Source of the DNA: Hermatobates lingyangjiaoensis
Lineage: Eukaryota > Arthropoda > Insecta > Hemiptera > Hermatobatidae
Length of the DNA stretch: 64,000 nt
Assembly (NCBI GenBank): GCA_026182355.1
Contig: JAPFBL010000318.1
Location: 248,001 to 312,000, forward strand
Reading direction: 5' to 3'
Shown here one piece after another: positions 12,120 through 23,455 of the stretch. The notes beneath the pieces were generated by a model. It did no database searches and was not told the DNA's origin. It saw nothing but the letters and a program-made list of their open reading frames with translations. Made by a program: the position numbers and the translations under genes. Position 1 is the first letter of the stretch. Each line of letters starts with the position of its first letter.

Positions 12120-12690
12120 CAGAATATGTTATGTGGTTTGAAGGGAAAAGTTGTTTAATATTAATGTTTTAGAGGAATGTAACGAGTTGATAAGAGATTA
12201 TTTACATTAAAGTATCATGTGTTACATGAAATAAGTTAGTTTTTCAAGAAGTTTTGTGAAGGGAATTTTATGTTTGGTTGAGCTAATAGTTGGCAGTGAA
12301 GTGAGAAGTTATTAGCGACAGGAAGATGGTGTTATTGATTGGGTAAGTGAGGAAGCTAAGTTTATACGATGATCAAAACTCAGTTACATGGAGAATATAA
12401 TCATGGTTTTAGGTTAGTTGAACCATACACATTGAGGTTAAAGTAATCAAGGCTTCTGGGTGTATAAACTGCTTGATTGATTCTCAGTGATTTGTCAAAG
12501 ATGAATGTTTAACCAAGAGGTCTTAATGAAACAGTCAAAGGGAAATTGGGTCATTAGGGATAAAGTAAGCAACGCTAATGAGTGAATAAGTTGTACGTTT
12601 TCATAAAGCTTATGGGACTGTCTTATTCAAAGCTCTTTGTGTGTACTATGTATTCTGCAGCCAGGCACTGTAACACTTCACACATATATA
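12120..12690. other. No gene recognised
   Basis: Moderately AT-rich unique-looking sequence upstream of the (CA)n tract. Confidence 0.35.
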
Positions 12691-12708
12691 CACAAATACA
12701 GATACACA

Positions 12709-12768
<60 letters not shown>

Positions 12769-12779
12769 TACATACAACA

Positions 12780-12832
<53 letters not shown>

Positions 12833-12838
12833 GCACAC
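12690..12838. repeat. (CA)n microsatellite
   Basis: Two long CA runs (about 12712-12765 and 12780-12827) are separated by AATACATACAAC. Confidence 0.95.
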
Positions 12839-12925
12839 TAAGAAGAAATTTCTCTGTGTAACTGAGTACTGTTCTCTGGTGACTTTAAATTTAAAACTTG
12901 TGTGAATATTAGATGTTTTCCGGCA

Positions 12926-13690
12926 GTACCTAACAATAGGTATTGGAATAAATTCACTAAACATATTGAAAGGGATAATTTTAATTGTTGTTTCTTGTTA
13001 TTAAGGCACGGAAACAGATTCTTATATGGCCCAAACTTTTAAAGTAGTATTCTTAACATGATTCAAGATATACACACAGTAAGTATATTTAGCAAAATAA
13101 AAATCATTTAAAAGTAAAAAAAAATTATTTATTTTTATCACATAAATAAATAAAACATCAATTTAGTTTATATACACAATGAGCTATATGTAAAACAAAC
13201 AAAACTTGTAAATTGATATATTCAATTTATTTACCAAATATAAAAAAAAATTAAGGAAAGGAATGTAACTTTATAATATTACCTCAGAAAATTCGTATTT
13301 TATCTCACAGTTGTGTTCAAGTATGTTTCTAAAATTATTCATTTTTAACCTCTAATGCAGTAGTTTATTATATATTTGTTACATTAATTTATAATGCATT
13401 TAAACTACTGTCATCAGTGAGTATGATCTGAGCTTCTCTGGCTCCATCTCTTAATTTTATTACTAGTCTTTATAAGTATAACACAAATATTAAATCAAAA
13501 AAAGAATTGTTACATTTGTATGTAATACATTTTCTCTGCTATTATCGGTAAACACGTAAGACACTTGCTACCCTGGCTTCAATTTTGGGAATATAGTAAT
13601 AATTTTCTTTTATTTAATATTATTCAGATAATAAATAATATATGTTTAATTTCACGTCTCTATCTCCAATTAAAATGTGTGAAAAACAAA
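12926..13690 (+). repeat. Dispersed repeat, copy 1
   Basis: ACAATAGGTATTGGAATAAA through the ATTTCACGTCTCTA region matches 20640-21560 nearly throughout. Near its end it holds about two copies of a roughly 150-bp subunit containing CTACTGTCATC and TTGCTACCCTGGCTTCA. Confidence 0.7.
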
Positions 13691-14883
13691 CAAACAAACT
13701 CACGAACTTTATATATAGGGATTACAGTACAAGGAAGACGAGAAAATTCTAAGAAAATTTCTAGTGGTCATATCAAAATCATAGATATAGACGACACATT
13801 TGGACTGATTTTTTTATTTATTTGTAGAGAAAAACATAGTAACAGTATATATTTCTAATACAATTAAATATATGATTTCACGAAATGAATAAACTTATTT
13901 ACAGAAAGTATATATATAAAATAGATAAAAAAAACTCACTACAATATTTGGACTACCTGGTCATCAGGTGAAAAGATGTGAGTCAATCTGAAGACAAGTG
14001 TTGACTGAAGTGATGTCTTCTTGAAGGGGCAATTAATTAGTATAGCCAACCTACAGAGACAGACAATATATTGATAAATGAGGGAAGAAATAACAGAAAT
14101 ATATAAATCTATTAAGCATTAGTAAAAAGCTCATATAAATGAAAAGAAAGAAGTAAACAAAATATTTGAAAAAGACTAAATAAATAACAACAAAAAATAA
14201 TTAACGATTGAGGTTAAAATCAGGAGGAGAAGAAGGACTATTTGTTTCTCAGAAGAGGCACAAGTGCTATTTTCTGATGCTCTCAATGTGTTGGACTCGC
14301 GAATCTGTCATACAACCTGTACAGGGAAACAGTCATTGAAACTGCGTCTGTGAGTACTCCCATGAGTGGCAAAGGGAAGGTCCTATCTTTTTACTAGATG
14401 CATTCTGGGTACTGATATATTTGTTACTATTTCTATCTGGTCTCTCAGTAATTTTTCATCCGTCATAATTAAAATATGTTAGTAACAATTTTTGTACAAA
14501 AAGTAAAACAAAAACTCAAAATTTATATTTGAAATATATAATTCCCACAAATAAAATATTTCCTAATGCTTATCGTCCCAAATAATGCCTTCTGAGTGCA
14601 CTATTTGTTTGTTTTTATTAATTATGACTATGCAAATAGTTATATCAGTAACTTTTCTTTCAGATAATTTATGTCATATTTTAATTTTCTTCCAAAAGAT
14701 ACATGCTTGTTAATTTTTTTTTAATTGTACAAAAATTGGATGAATGTGTGAAAATTGAGAAATATTTGAAATGAAAAGAAAAGCCCTTACTAAGGTTTAG
14801 TGGTGTTATTATTTTGTGCTTATTAAGGCACAAGTATTCTGAGGTAAAATGGATAAACCAACAAAAGTCTCCACACAAATGAA

Positions 14884-14932
14884 GTTTTATTCAACGTGTT
14901 TCGAACACTTTGTGTTCATCATCAGGAAGACA
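14884..14932 (-). ncRNA. Hammerhead ribozyme, family A
   Basis: Core CUGAUGA (14925-14919), GAACAC-AAA-GUGUUC, GAA, then ACACGU instead of ACGCGU, so the palindrome has one mismatch; H17 = U. Confidence 0.62.
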
Positions 14933-14975
14933 CCAAGGATGTGGTCCTGACGGGTTGGTCAAGTGAAAACAACAA

Positions 14976-15020
14976 CTTCCTGATGATGAACACAAAGTGT
15001 TCGTAACGCGTTGAATAAAA
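14976..15020 (+). ncRNA. Tandem hammerhead unit 1 (GUAA)
   Basis: Core CUGAUGA 14980-14986, perfect stem II, but GUAA replaces GAAA (A13 changed), then ACGCGU-U-GAA. Probably inactive. Confidence 0.62.
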
Positions 15021-15037
15021 CTTCATTTGTGTGGAGA

Positions 15038-15082
15038 CTTCCTGATGATGAACACAAAGTGTTCGAAACGCGTTGAATAAAA
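15038..15082 (+). ncRNA. Tandem hammerhead unit 2
   Basis: Core CUGAUGA 15042-15048, GAACAC-AAA-GUGUUC, GAA, ACGCGU, H17 = U, GAA. All core bases are present; starts 62 nt after unit 1. Confidence 0.72.
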
Positions 15083-15099
15083 CTTCATTTGTGTGGGGA

Positions 15100-15145
15100 C
15101 TTCCTGATGATGAACACAAAGAGTTCGAAACGCGTTGAATAAAAC
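15100..15145 (+). ncRNA. Tandem hammerhead unit 3
   Basis: Core CUGAUGA 15104-15110; stem II GAACAC-AAA-GAGUUC has one mismatch; GAA 15127-15129, ACGCGU, H17 = U. Starts 62 nt after unit 2. Confidence 0.68.
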
Positions 15146-15239
15146 TTCATTTGTGTGGAGACTTTTGTTGGTTTATCCATTTTACCTCAGAATGAGTAAA
15201 TACCACACAATTACGGATTGCACAACTAATGATTTAAAG

Positions 15240-16030
15240 CTCAAGTACTTATGGCTTATTCAAGAGGTTCTTAAGAAAGGTTATTGTTAACTAAGACAAA
15301 AATATGATAATAGATTTTAAAATTGAATGTAAAATCTACTTTTAAGTGGTTTTAAACAACTTCAGTAAATTTAATTTAAGACAAATATATCTTGAATTAG
15401 TAAACTGGGTTAAGGGTACTTAAGTAAAACCTTTTAAACTTCTTAAGTGTAAGAGAGAGACAGTATTAAATTAACGGAAAGTAGGAAACTGATCCCCATG
15501 TTTGTAAAATTTAACTTGTACAGGGAAATACTTTCCAATTCAAAGTTCCCGTCTGTTTGTTATCTACCCCCTTTCATTCTAGCATATAGAATGCGTTCAG
15601 TTGCTAATTATTTAGTCCTTCAAAATGTCAACTACTTTTATAAAATTCTTCTGCTTTTTTAAACTATTCAACAAAAGTATTTTTAGTTTTATTATTTCTT
15701 AAATTATAAAATACTTTTACGGTATTACACGGGGTCAGCTTGTAACCTATGTATGTTTTCTTCTGGGATGCTGCAACCTAACCTAAGCTATATTAAAATA
15801 TACCAAAATTGGTTTTAAAGTTTATTATTTTTTAATTGCAATTTTTCTGTGCTTAATGGTGCTTATCATTATTTCATACTAATTATATATATATTTAAAT
15901 AATAAATTATATTATTTAAAGAATTAGGACAGATGCAAAGTATATCGTCAACATATCTACACCATTTATTATTTTACAAAGAAAAATAATTTGTAATGTA
16001 ATACTTTGGTTTTTTGTTTCAAAATTTATA
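15240..16030. other. AT-rich sequence, nothing recognised
   Basis: No coding signature. A decayed U3-A8-type HHR follows at about 16036-16082 (plus). Confidence 0.35.
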
Positions 16031-16246
16031 CTTCTGCCTTTGAAAAAAGTTTTAAATAAAAAACGAAACGTTAGCAATGAGAGTTTAATTTGAACATGAA
16101 GAACTGACCGAGTCCCGATAAACTTTAGTTTTTGTTTCTATTCCACAGTCGATACTTTTATCAATATTTTTATATATAAATTTATATATATAAATAAATA
16201 TATTAAATTTATATATAAACAAATAACACTCAGAAATGAAACAGAA

Positions 16247-16287
16247 ACTCACTACTATATTTCGATATCCTCGTCATCAGGAAGATA
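16247..16287 (-). ncRNA. Hammerhead-like motif (AUAU family, weak stem II)
   Basis: Core CUGAUGA (16280-16274), extra C, GA-GGAUA-UC, GAA, AUAU, H17 = A, GUAGUGAG. Stem II is only 2 bp. Confidence 0.5.
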
Positions 16288-16426
16288 GAAACGAGTCGCA
16301 GATAACGACTGGCCGGTGGTCTTGAGGGAGCACAGAACAGTAAACATATATATACAGTAAATATATATATATAGGTGTGTTCTCTAATCGGGGTTTGGTC
16401 AATTTTCCAGGATATAAAATCAAACT

Positions 16427-16478
16427 CTCGTTGCCAACGTTTCGGTTTTATTTAAAACCTTTTTCATAGGCAGAAGTA
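16427..16478 (-). ncRNA. Variant hammerhead (UAUGAAAAA core), left arm
   Basis: Minus strand: GCC, UAUGAAAAA, GGUUUU-AAAU-AAAACC, GAA, ACGU, H17 = U, GGC. Stem II is 6 bp and stem I pairs GCC with GGC. The core fits CUGANGAN only with U3, an inserted A and A8. An inverted copy is at 16569. Confidence 0.5.
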
Positions 16479-16568
16479 AGAATCGACAGTCTAGTCGAAG
16501 GTTTTGTCCGGTTAACATTGTTGTTCCTTTAAATAATGTAAATTTCATTTTCTTAGTTAAAAAATTCT

Positions 16569-16620
16569 TACTTCTGCCTATGAAAAAGGTTTTAAATAAA
16601 ACCGAAACGTTGGCAACGAG
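16569..16620 (+). ncRNA. Variant hammerhead (UAUGAAAAA core), right arm
   Basis: Mirror of the 16427 copy: UGCC/GGCA stem I, 6-bp stem II GGUUUU/AAAACC, GAA, ACGU, H17 = U. The whole 16380-16672 region is an inverted repeat around a short centre. Confidence 0.5.
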
Positions 16621-18232
16621 AGTTTGATTTTTTATCCTGGAAAATTGACTGAACCCCGATTAGAGAACACGCCTATTCTTTCAAATGGTCGATATATTAT
16701 TAAATCTGTTATATATATATATATATATATATAATATTTGTATAATGTTTATATCAATAAACATACCAGTCACTTAATACAATAAAAGAAAGGAAAACTC
16801 ATAAGTATGACTTACTTTTGATTAAAACAGTTGCAGTTTGTTTTATAAAATTACTGATTAAAATTATATGAGATATTTTTTTTGCATTCATTATAAATGA
16901 AGACGTACTTGTTGTAAAGGGAGCCGTTTTGCCAGTAAAGAGTGTCTGACTTTTGGACTTTCACGTCATAGTTGGTTGCTTGCAGGTGTAACCCTGTCAG
17001 TCTCTGTCTGCACTTCAGAAGACCAAGAGCAAAGAGGCAAAGCTCTCATCATACTAAGGTAATATCTATTAATTTATAATGTCATAATATATTATATTTA
17101 ATCACTACTTGTTATACATACTTCAGGAAGCATTGTATACCATATTTTATACAATAACTATATGTAAAATAAAATATTTTTACTTTACTTCTTTTTGATT
17201 CATGAAGATTAAACAAAGGTGTAGTTAATATAGATTTTTAAAAATGTGATCTCTAAACAAGACAACAAAATGACTTTATTTATAATTTTAAAATATAAAA
17301 AAGTTGTATGTTTTAAAATTATAACTATTATTTGAAATCCCCTATTGTTAAAAGAAATATTTTTTAAACAAAGTCTATCATTTTATATGAAATTTGAAGT
17401 CACTAATTAAAAAGACAAACATGAAAAACTCTTAAATATAATTTGTTTTTGAATAAAAAGCAGAAGATACTGTTATATCTGTTGTAATTTGTGTATACAA
17501 CAGATTTAGAATCTGCACTAAATTTGAAATGAATTCTAACATGTTAGAATTAACAAAACAAATAAAAATAAATATAACTTATAGATAGATAAAATGTTAG
17601 CTATGAATTTATGGTTACTCCCATTTAAAAAAAGAATAATTTTTAATAGTTCTATTAATGAATTTTAGTTTCTAATTTCATTAATGGAAAAAAGTTGAAA
17701 AAAATACAATTAGTGCATGAAATATGAAGAATTTGTTTGCTTTCTTAATAAAGTAAGACGTGATTGTTATACAGGGAGCCGTTGTATAAAGGTAAAGAGC
17801 AAGTGAACTTTGTGCCTTCAAGGGCAGTTGTGCTTGCAGGTCTGAACCAGCACACAGTACGTGCCCACGCATCGCCATATTGACAACCCTGCAGTTTACA
17901 TCTCATCATAGAAAGGTAATTGATAGTATTTTTTAACACTGATTTTTTTATAAACACACGTTAAGGTGTATTATCTACAATATTTTATACATTATACCTG
18001 TATTAAAAGTTAAATTGAACATATTTTACTTCTTTTTTACCTATGAATATCACACAAAATGATGGTTCATGGAGATTTGTACCATCAAAGTGAGAATGTA
18101 TTAAGGTATTCTAAAATATTATTTCTTCATAATATTTAGTTAATTATGATTACATTATGTAATTAACATTCCAAAATAAATTTAGTTTTAGTCTAATTAA
18201 ATCATAATTAGTCCAATTGTTTTATATAATTA

Positions 18233-18480
18233 CTAGCAAACGTTCCCGTATTTGATAGGTACTTTTTCAAAAAATCAGAGATGATAAATGATATTCAAAA
18301 ATATGATTAGAAATTATAGAAAAGTAGAAAATATCATTATTAGTACAATGATAAGCAAATGCCTCTATATATACCACATTAGCTGCCTGTCCTTCAGGTT
18401 CATGGTAGATTCGGTTTCTCTAATGTATGAAACGTAAAGAAAACTTGAAATGGGTCAGTTCTAAGCAATGTACAGACATG
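18233..18480 (+). repeat. Dispersed ACTAGCAAACG element, internally deleted
   Basis: ACTAGCAAACGTTCCCGTAT through CAGGTTCATGG matches 49846-50035, then jumps to GATTCGGTTTCT, which matches 51449-51515. It is an internally deleted relative of the 49844-51545 element. Confidence 0.6.
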
Positions 18481-19037
18481 TGAAGCATTTCTATGGTAAT
18501 CCAAAGAATATTACATTCAATTTTATTTTAAAGTTATTTGGATGTTGTTTTGACTTAAATCGGAAGTTATATTTTGATAGTCATTTGTTTCAATTGAGAA
18601 CCGGAAGGAAAAAAAAATATTAAAATATTAATATTTTAAAAATATTAAAATTTTTTGTTAATAATATTTGTGTAATATAGACACTGGTGATAAACTAAAG
18701 ACATGGAGCGAAAGCATAAAAAAAAACTGTAATCACTCTAATTTAATTTTAGAGTATTCGGAAGCTTAACATCAGAAGACTCAACATTTAACTTAAATTT
18801 GTGCCGACTCGTTTATTTATCTGTATCATAAATAACAAAATCTGATGTGTTTTACTTTGTTGATGAATGAAATGAAATTAATTTATTTGATAGTCTATTT
18901 TGTTTAGGGTACTGTTATATTTGTTGTAATTTCTGTATACAATTTTAGAATCTGTATTAAATTTTAAATGAATCTGAACAATTAGAATTAATCAAATGAC
19001 ATAAATAAATATAGCTTATACTAATAGATAAAACCTT

Positions 19038-19359
19038 AAATCATTAGTTGTGCAATCCGTAATAGTGTGGTATTTATTCATTCTGAAGTGAAATGGATAA
19101 ACAAACAAAAGTCTCCACCCAAATGAAATTAATTCAACAATAACGATGTGTTTCGAACAATTTTGTGTTCATCATCTGGAAGACACCAATGATGTGGTGC
19201 AAAAGAGTTGGTTCAGTGAAAACAACTGGACCAACCTCTCTGTACCACATCGTTGGTGTCCTGATGATGAATATAAAGTGTTCGAAACGCGTTCTTGTGT
19301 TGTATAAAACTTCAATTCTTTGTAGAATTTTGTTGGTTTACCCATTTTACCTCAGAATG
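19038..19359. mobile_element. 322-bp family A HHR element with target-site duplication
   Basis: The element is bounded by AGATAAAACCTT (19026-19037) and AGATAAAACTTT (19360-19371). The paralogous tandem copy at 17586-17620 has a single AGATAAAATGTT with no insertion. Inside, inverted arms carry a damaged minus-strand HHR (CAGAUGA core) and a better plus-strand HHR. Confidence 0.72.
19252..19300 (+). ncRNA. Hammerhead ribozyme, family A
   Basis: Core CUGAUGA 19261-19267, GAAUAU-AAA-GUGUUC (two wobbles or mismatches), GAA 19284-19286, ACGCGU, H17 = U. Confidence 0.58.
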
Positions 19360-19534
19360 AGATAAAACTTTGCCTATTAATTTATGGTTACTCCCATGAA
19401 ATTAGAAAAGAATAATTTTAATTGTTCTTTTAATGAATTCTAACGTAGTGCAATCACTTATTATGTGGTATTTACTCATTGTAGGGTAAAAGGTTAATGA
19501 TATGGTCTCTACATATAAAAATTTAATGGTATAA

Positions 19535-19575
19535 AAAACGCGTTTCGAACACGTAGTGTTCTTCCTCAGGCATTA
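19535..19575 (-). ncRNA. Hammerhead ribozyme, family B (CUGAGGA)
   Basis: Core CUGAGGA (19569-19563), extra A, stem II GAACAC-UAC-GUGUUC, GAA, ACGCGU, H17 = U. The outer flank ATTGTAGGGTAAAAGG identifies family B, also at 32682 and 56455. Confidence 0.65.
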
Positions 19576-20249
19576 ACTAAAAAATACAATAACACTAGAA
19601 AGTTATCTACAGTATACAGTAAATATAGTACAAAATAAAAATAAAATAAATAAAATTATGGCTTTTTAAAACATCATTCACTCAGATAGTGTCATAAAAA
19701 TAAATTTTATAAATCATAGTTAATTACTCACTTACTAAATTAGTATTTTGAGTAATCAATCAGTGGTCGAGAAGCTGTATTAGTTTGGATATTTGACTTC
19801 ATTTCAATATTACAGGTTTAATAGTGAGTTTGTTTATACAATATAATGAAAGTTGAAGAAGCTTACAATTCGAATTGCACGAATTTTAAGTTTTTTGTGC
19901 CACTTATGTTATATTATTTTGGAAAATCGGATAAGAGAAAAGGAATGGCTTTGTCTTTCCGGCTCAGAAATCATTTAGTGACATGGTTATGTATATTTAT
20001 TTGTGGTAGCAGGCATTCCAATGTATGTTAGTTTAATCATTTGACAAAACTAACTTCATTTCAAGCTTTAGGTTGTCGTTAGTATGTGTTACTAATAAAG
20101 CATTCTTTACTGATAGCTATTCACTAGAATGACTGACAAAGGGTGCTGCCTACAACTTATGTTATTACTGATATGTGTGTAATGGCACACATGTAAATGT
20201 GTGCAACTGGCCTCTAGAGTTACTCGTGGAACCATCGTAATATATATAT

Positions 20250-20485
20250 ATGATTAAACCACAATGGGAAGTGGGAAAGCAAGACTGGGATCTTGCAGCC
20301 GTAACGGGCGGTCTTCGTCGGAGTCAGGAGCTGGACTGAAACACTAGAGTTAGTTGAAACATCTCTGGTGTTTCAGTTGGGTTTTTGACTCTGACGAAGA
20401 CTGCTTGTTACGTTTGAAAGATCTTAGTCTTGTTTTCCCATTTTCTTATTGTGGTTTGATCATTGATTGTTATTTCACGTGTTTA
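20250..20485. repeat. Inverted HHR element (AGAUCU family), left arm degraded
   Basis: Left arm GATTAAACCACAATGGGAAG and right arm CATTTTCTTATTGTGGTTTG are inverted. The left HHR has CCGACGA and GCAA, so is broken; the right one is largely preserved. Confidence 0.7.
20387..20429 (+). ncRNA. Hammerhead ribozyme (AGAUCU family)
   Basis: GACU 20387-20390, core CUGACGA, A, GACUG-CUUGUUA-CGUUU (one mismatch), GAA, AGAUCU, H17 = U 20425, AGUC 20426-20429. Confidence 0.62.
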
Positions 20486-20639
20486 TGTGAAATCTTTTTA
20501 TGTGTGTATTGTGTGTATATTTAGGTACAGACGAAATAATACTGCACACAGGTAAATGTCTTCACCATTATAATGATACATTTGTCAGTATTGTTATATT
20601 ATACTAGACTACCCGTGACCCTTTGTGTCACTCAGAAAT

Positions 20640-21560
20640 TATAACAATAGGTATTGAAATTAATTCAGAAATTATAACAATAGGTATTGAAATTAATTCA
20701 CTGAACATGATTGACAGGGATAATTTTAATTGTTGTTTCTTGTTATTCAAGCACGGAAACAGATTCTTATAAGGCCCAAGCTTTTGATATTGTATTTTTA
20801 ACATGATTCAAGATATATACACAATAAGTATATTTAGAAAAATAAAAATCATTTTAAAGTAAATAAAACCTATTTATTTTATCATATAAATAAATAAAAC
20901 ATCAACTAAGATTATATACACAATGAAATATACTTAAAACAAACAAAACTTGTAAATTGAGATATTCAATTTATTTACCCAACATAAAATTTATGAAAGG
21001 AATGTGTCTTTATAATATTACCTCAGAACATTTGTAATTTATCTGACAGTTATGTTCAAGTTTGTTTCTACAATTATTCATTTTTAACCTCTAATTTAAT
21101 AGTTTATTATATATTTGTTACTTTTATTTATAATACATTTGCAGTACTGTCATCGGCGAGCAACCAGGCTTCTGGTCTACTCTGATTCCATTCTTTTACT
21201 TTATTACCAGTGTTTATATTTCGCAAATTTTAAATTAAAAATTTTTTTTGTTACATTTATTTATTACATTTTCACTACTTTAATATATTTGTGCTACTGT
21301 CATCGGCAAGCGCGCAAGCCACTCGGCTACCCTGGCTCCATGCCTTTATTTCCAGTGTTTATATTACGCAAATATTAAATTAAAAATCAATTTTCTTGTT
21401 ACATTTATACATAATACATTTGCACTACTATCATTGGCGAGTATGCAAGTCACTTGCTACTCTGGTTCCAATTTCGGGAATATAGTGCTATTTTTTTTAT
21501 TTAACAATATTCAGGTAGTAAATAATATATATTATAATTTCAGGTCTCTATGTTTACGTA
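20640..21560 (+). repeat. Dispersed repeat, copy 2
   Basis: Matches 12926-13690; here the roughly 150-bp subunit (TGTCATCGGC to TAAATTAAAAAT) occurs three times (about 21120-21500). A short direct duplication, CAGAAATTATAACAATAGGT, lies at its left edge (20632, 20668). Confidence 0.68.
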
Positions 21561-21774
21561 AAATGGGTGGGTGAACAAACCAGCAGACGAACAAACAAGC
21601 TCACCAACTTGATATATTATCGTCAGTACCACGAATTTTATTTATATAAATATCGTTTACATTATTTAATCATGTCTAAGCTCCATTTGGGTTAAGTTGA
21701 AAGTACTGTCAGCTAGAGATTACAGCACTTGAATAGACAAAACTTATAAGATTTATTAGAAATAGGTAAAACCG

Positions 21775-21960
21775 TCATACCTTGTAAGATGATCATGGAG
21801 TCGTTGGAGCGCTTTCGGACGTTGTCCATCTTCGATTACAACAAACCTGTTTGTCGATCGCAACCAACCTGTTTGGTACGATCGAAGATGGACAACGTCC
21901 GAAAGCGCTCCAACGAATCCATGATCATCTTACGAGGTATGACGGTTTTACCTATTTCTA
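21775..21960. repeat. Inverted repeat with opposed hammerhead-like motifs (AGCGCU family)
   Basis: Both arms carry GAAGAU, GGAC-AAC-GUCC, GAA, AGCGCU, H17 = C and CAACGA, one per strand. Here the core reads UCGAAGA, so C3 and U4 are both changed. The outer sequence ATGATCATGGA is mirrored at 21920. A second pair is at 41740-41985. Confidence 0.65.
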
Positions 21961-22893
21961 ATATAAATCATACTAACCTCAGTGGTATTAACAATATGCA
22001 TGTATTTATGACATAAGGTTTGTCTTTTAACTCCTATACTGACTATATGAATGTGTATATCTCTATTTCTTTAGCTTTATACATATACGTATTCTTTATG
22101 ACTGTACAACAATAGGTTGCTTGGATTTTGCCATCATATAAGTTTACATAGATAGTAGCAGGAGGAAATTTGAAGCCAAGCAACAAGGATGGGATTCCTC
22201 CTAATTCCTTCTTCTTCCTCAAAAACAATGAGACCGTAGAAGAGCCCAATCTAGAAGAGCCCAATCTAGAAGAGCCTTTTAGATTCTCTCTTAAGGATTA
22301 CTGATCTCTTCAGGTAAAAAAAAAACACTTACGTAGTTGTTATACTTTTTTTACAAATGTTGTCATCTTCCTTAAATTTATTATTTAAAATATTATTATC
22401 TGTAATATTATTATTTTAAAGTTACTTTTTTGTAGAACACATATACAGTCAAAGATGCTTATAAATATATTTATTGTGGTCCAAATGATTCGTCAACAGC
22501 TTTCCACCAGTGACAAATCTAGAACACATTCATCCACTAGCCAGTTCAACTTTCCTGAGCCAAAGAAACCAGAGATAACCAATCAAACACACTTCCATAC
22601 GTTCAAAAGAAGAATACAGATTTGGAAGGTTATGTTTCTCATCAAAATAAAACCAATACATATAAGGTATGTTCCTTGTGAAGGTTATTTTATTTATAAT
22701 AGTTATTTCATTTCACTTATAAAAATAAATATCGTCATTTGAACTTTTATGTTTCATATAACATATGTCGTGGAGGTATTAAACCTATTAAAAGAGATGT
22801 TATACAAAAAATATATATGTCTATTTCAAGTGTACTGCATCGAGTATCATAAATTGTGGATGCATAAAACATATTTCAAAAATGTCAAATTAG

Positions 22894-22895
<2 letters not shown>

Positions 22896-22932
<37 letters not shown>
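22896..22932. repeat. (TA)n microsatellite
   Basis: Pure dinucleotide run left of the HHR element at 22974. Confidence 0.95.
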
Positions 22933-22937
<5 letters not shown>

Positions 22938-22973
22938 GAATTTAAAAAAGAACACATAGAAAGGAAACCACTG

Positions 22974-23014
22974 AACTCACTACTATATTTCGATGTCCTC
23001 GTCTTCAGGAAAAG
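22974..23014 (-). ncRNA. Hammerhead-like motif (CUGAAGA, AUAU family)
   Basis: Core CUGAAGA (23008-23002), C, GA-GGACA-UC, GAA, AUAU, H17 = A, GUAGUGAG. Weak stem II. Confidence 0.48.
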
Positions 23015-23076
23015 AAGTGAATCGCTCCAAAGACTGATAACGACTCTTATATATATATATAAACTCTCAAAATGAT

Positions 23077-23166
23077 GACACCCAGACCACTCTAAGGGCT
23101 TCTGAGGAAGCCTTCATTTGGTTATTGGGTGCAAGAAATTCCCCTGGTCTAAATTTAATCAGATGA
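23077..23166 (+). pseudogene. PLE endonuclease C-terminus, last 29 codons
   Basis: The frame reads DTQTTLRASEEAFIWLLGA then RNSPGLNLIR and a TGA at 23164, closely matching the PLE endonuclease end at 62544. Everything upstream is lost; at 23041-23061 a (TA)n tract replaces it. The stop is followed by about 290 bp of T-rich UTR and an HHR at 23463, again the PLE 3' order. Confidence 0.75.
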
Positions 23167-23455
23167 TTTTTTTTATTTTTTATTTTATTTTTAATTATTT
23201 TTTTATTTATTATTTTTTCCCCTCGTTTAATTTTAGTTAGTTTTATGTTTTTTTCCTTTCCTTTCTCTTTTTTACTTTTCTCCTCCCTTTTACTTAAATA
23301 TCACTTTTAATATTTTATTAACTCACAGCCTACACTGGTTCACGTTGGTAAGGTGGCTGCACTGCGTGTCATTGTATCGCGCCAGTTTGCATCGGCCAGT
23401 GGACGCATTTACGTCTCCGTTCCTTCATTCTTTCTCCTTTTATTTTCTTTCTTTC
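23167..23455 (+). other. 3' UTR of the truncated PLE
   Basis: A T-rich tract (23168-23290) is followed by mixed sequence up to the HHR. An open frame at 23345-23530 runs through it but shows no recognisable domain. Confidence 0.5.

Larger units (their letters stand above)
14838..15236. mobile_element. HHR element, family A, with one inverted and three tandem hammerheads
   Basis: Both ends carry ACCTCAGAATGAGT-type sequence in inverted orientation, and the right end continues to CACAACTAATGATTT at 15236. The left arm has a minus-strand HHR; the right arm has three plus-strand HHRs with a constant 62-nt period. Confidence 0.75.
16860..19440. repeat. Two-copy diverged tandem duplication
   Basis: Segments GGGAGCCGTT (16919, 17774), TGTTATATCTGTTGTAATTT (17471) versus TGTTATATTTGTTGTAATTT (18912), and TTTATGGTTACTCCCAT (17609, 19379) recur in order, so 16860-17665 and about 17690-19440 are two copies. 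The second is longer because of a retroelement insertion and a dispersed repeat. Confidence 0.6.

Noticed and set aside
12582..12964. 107- and 113-codon open frames
   Set aside because: They run through (CA)n; no domain and no support outside the repeat.
14976..15145. CRISPR-like array
   Set aside because: The 62-nt units are nearly identical throughout with no variable spacers; they are tandem hammerheads in a eukaryotic element.
21789..22016. 75-codon plus-strand frame
   Set aside because: It translates the AGCGCU hammerhead palindrome; residues mirror each other because the DNA is inverted.
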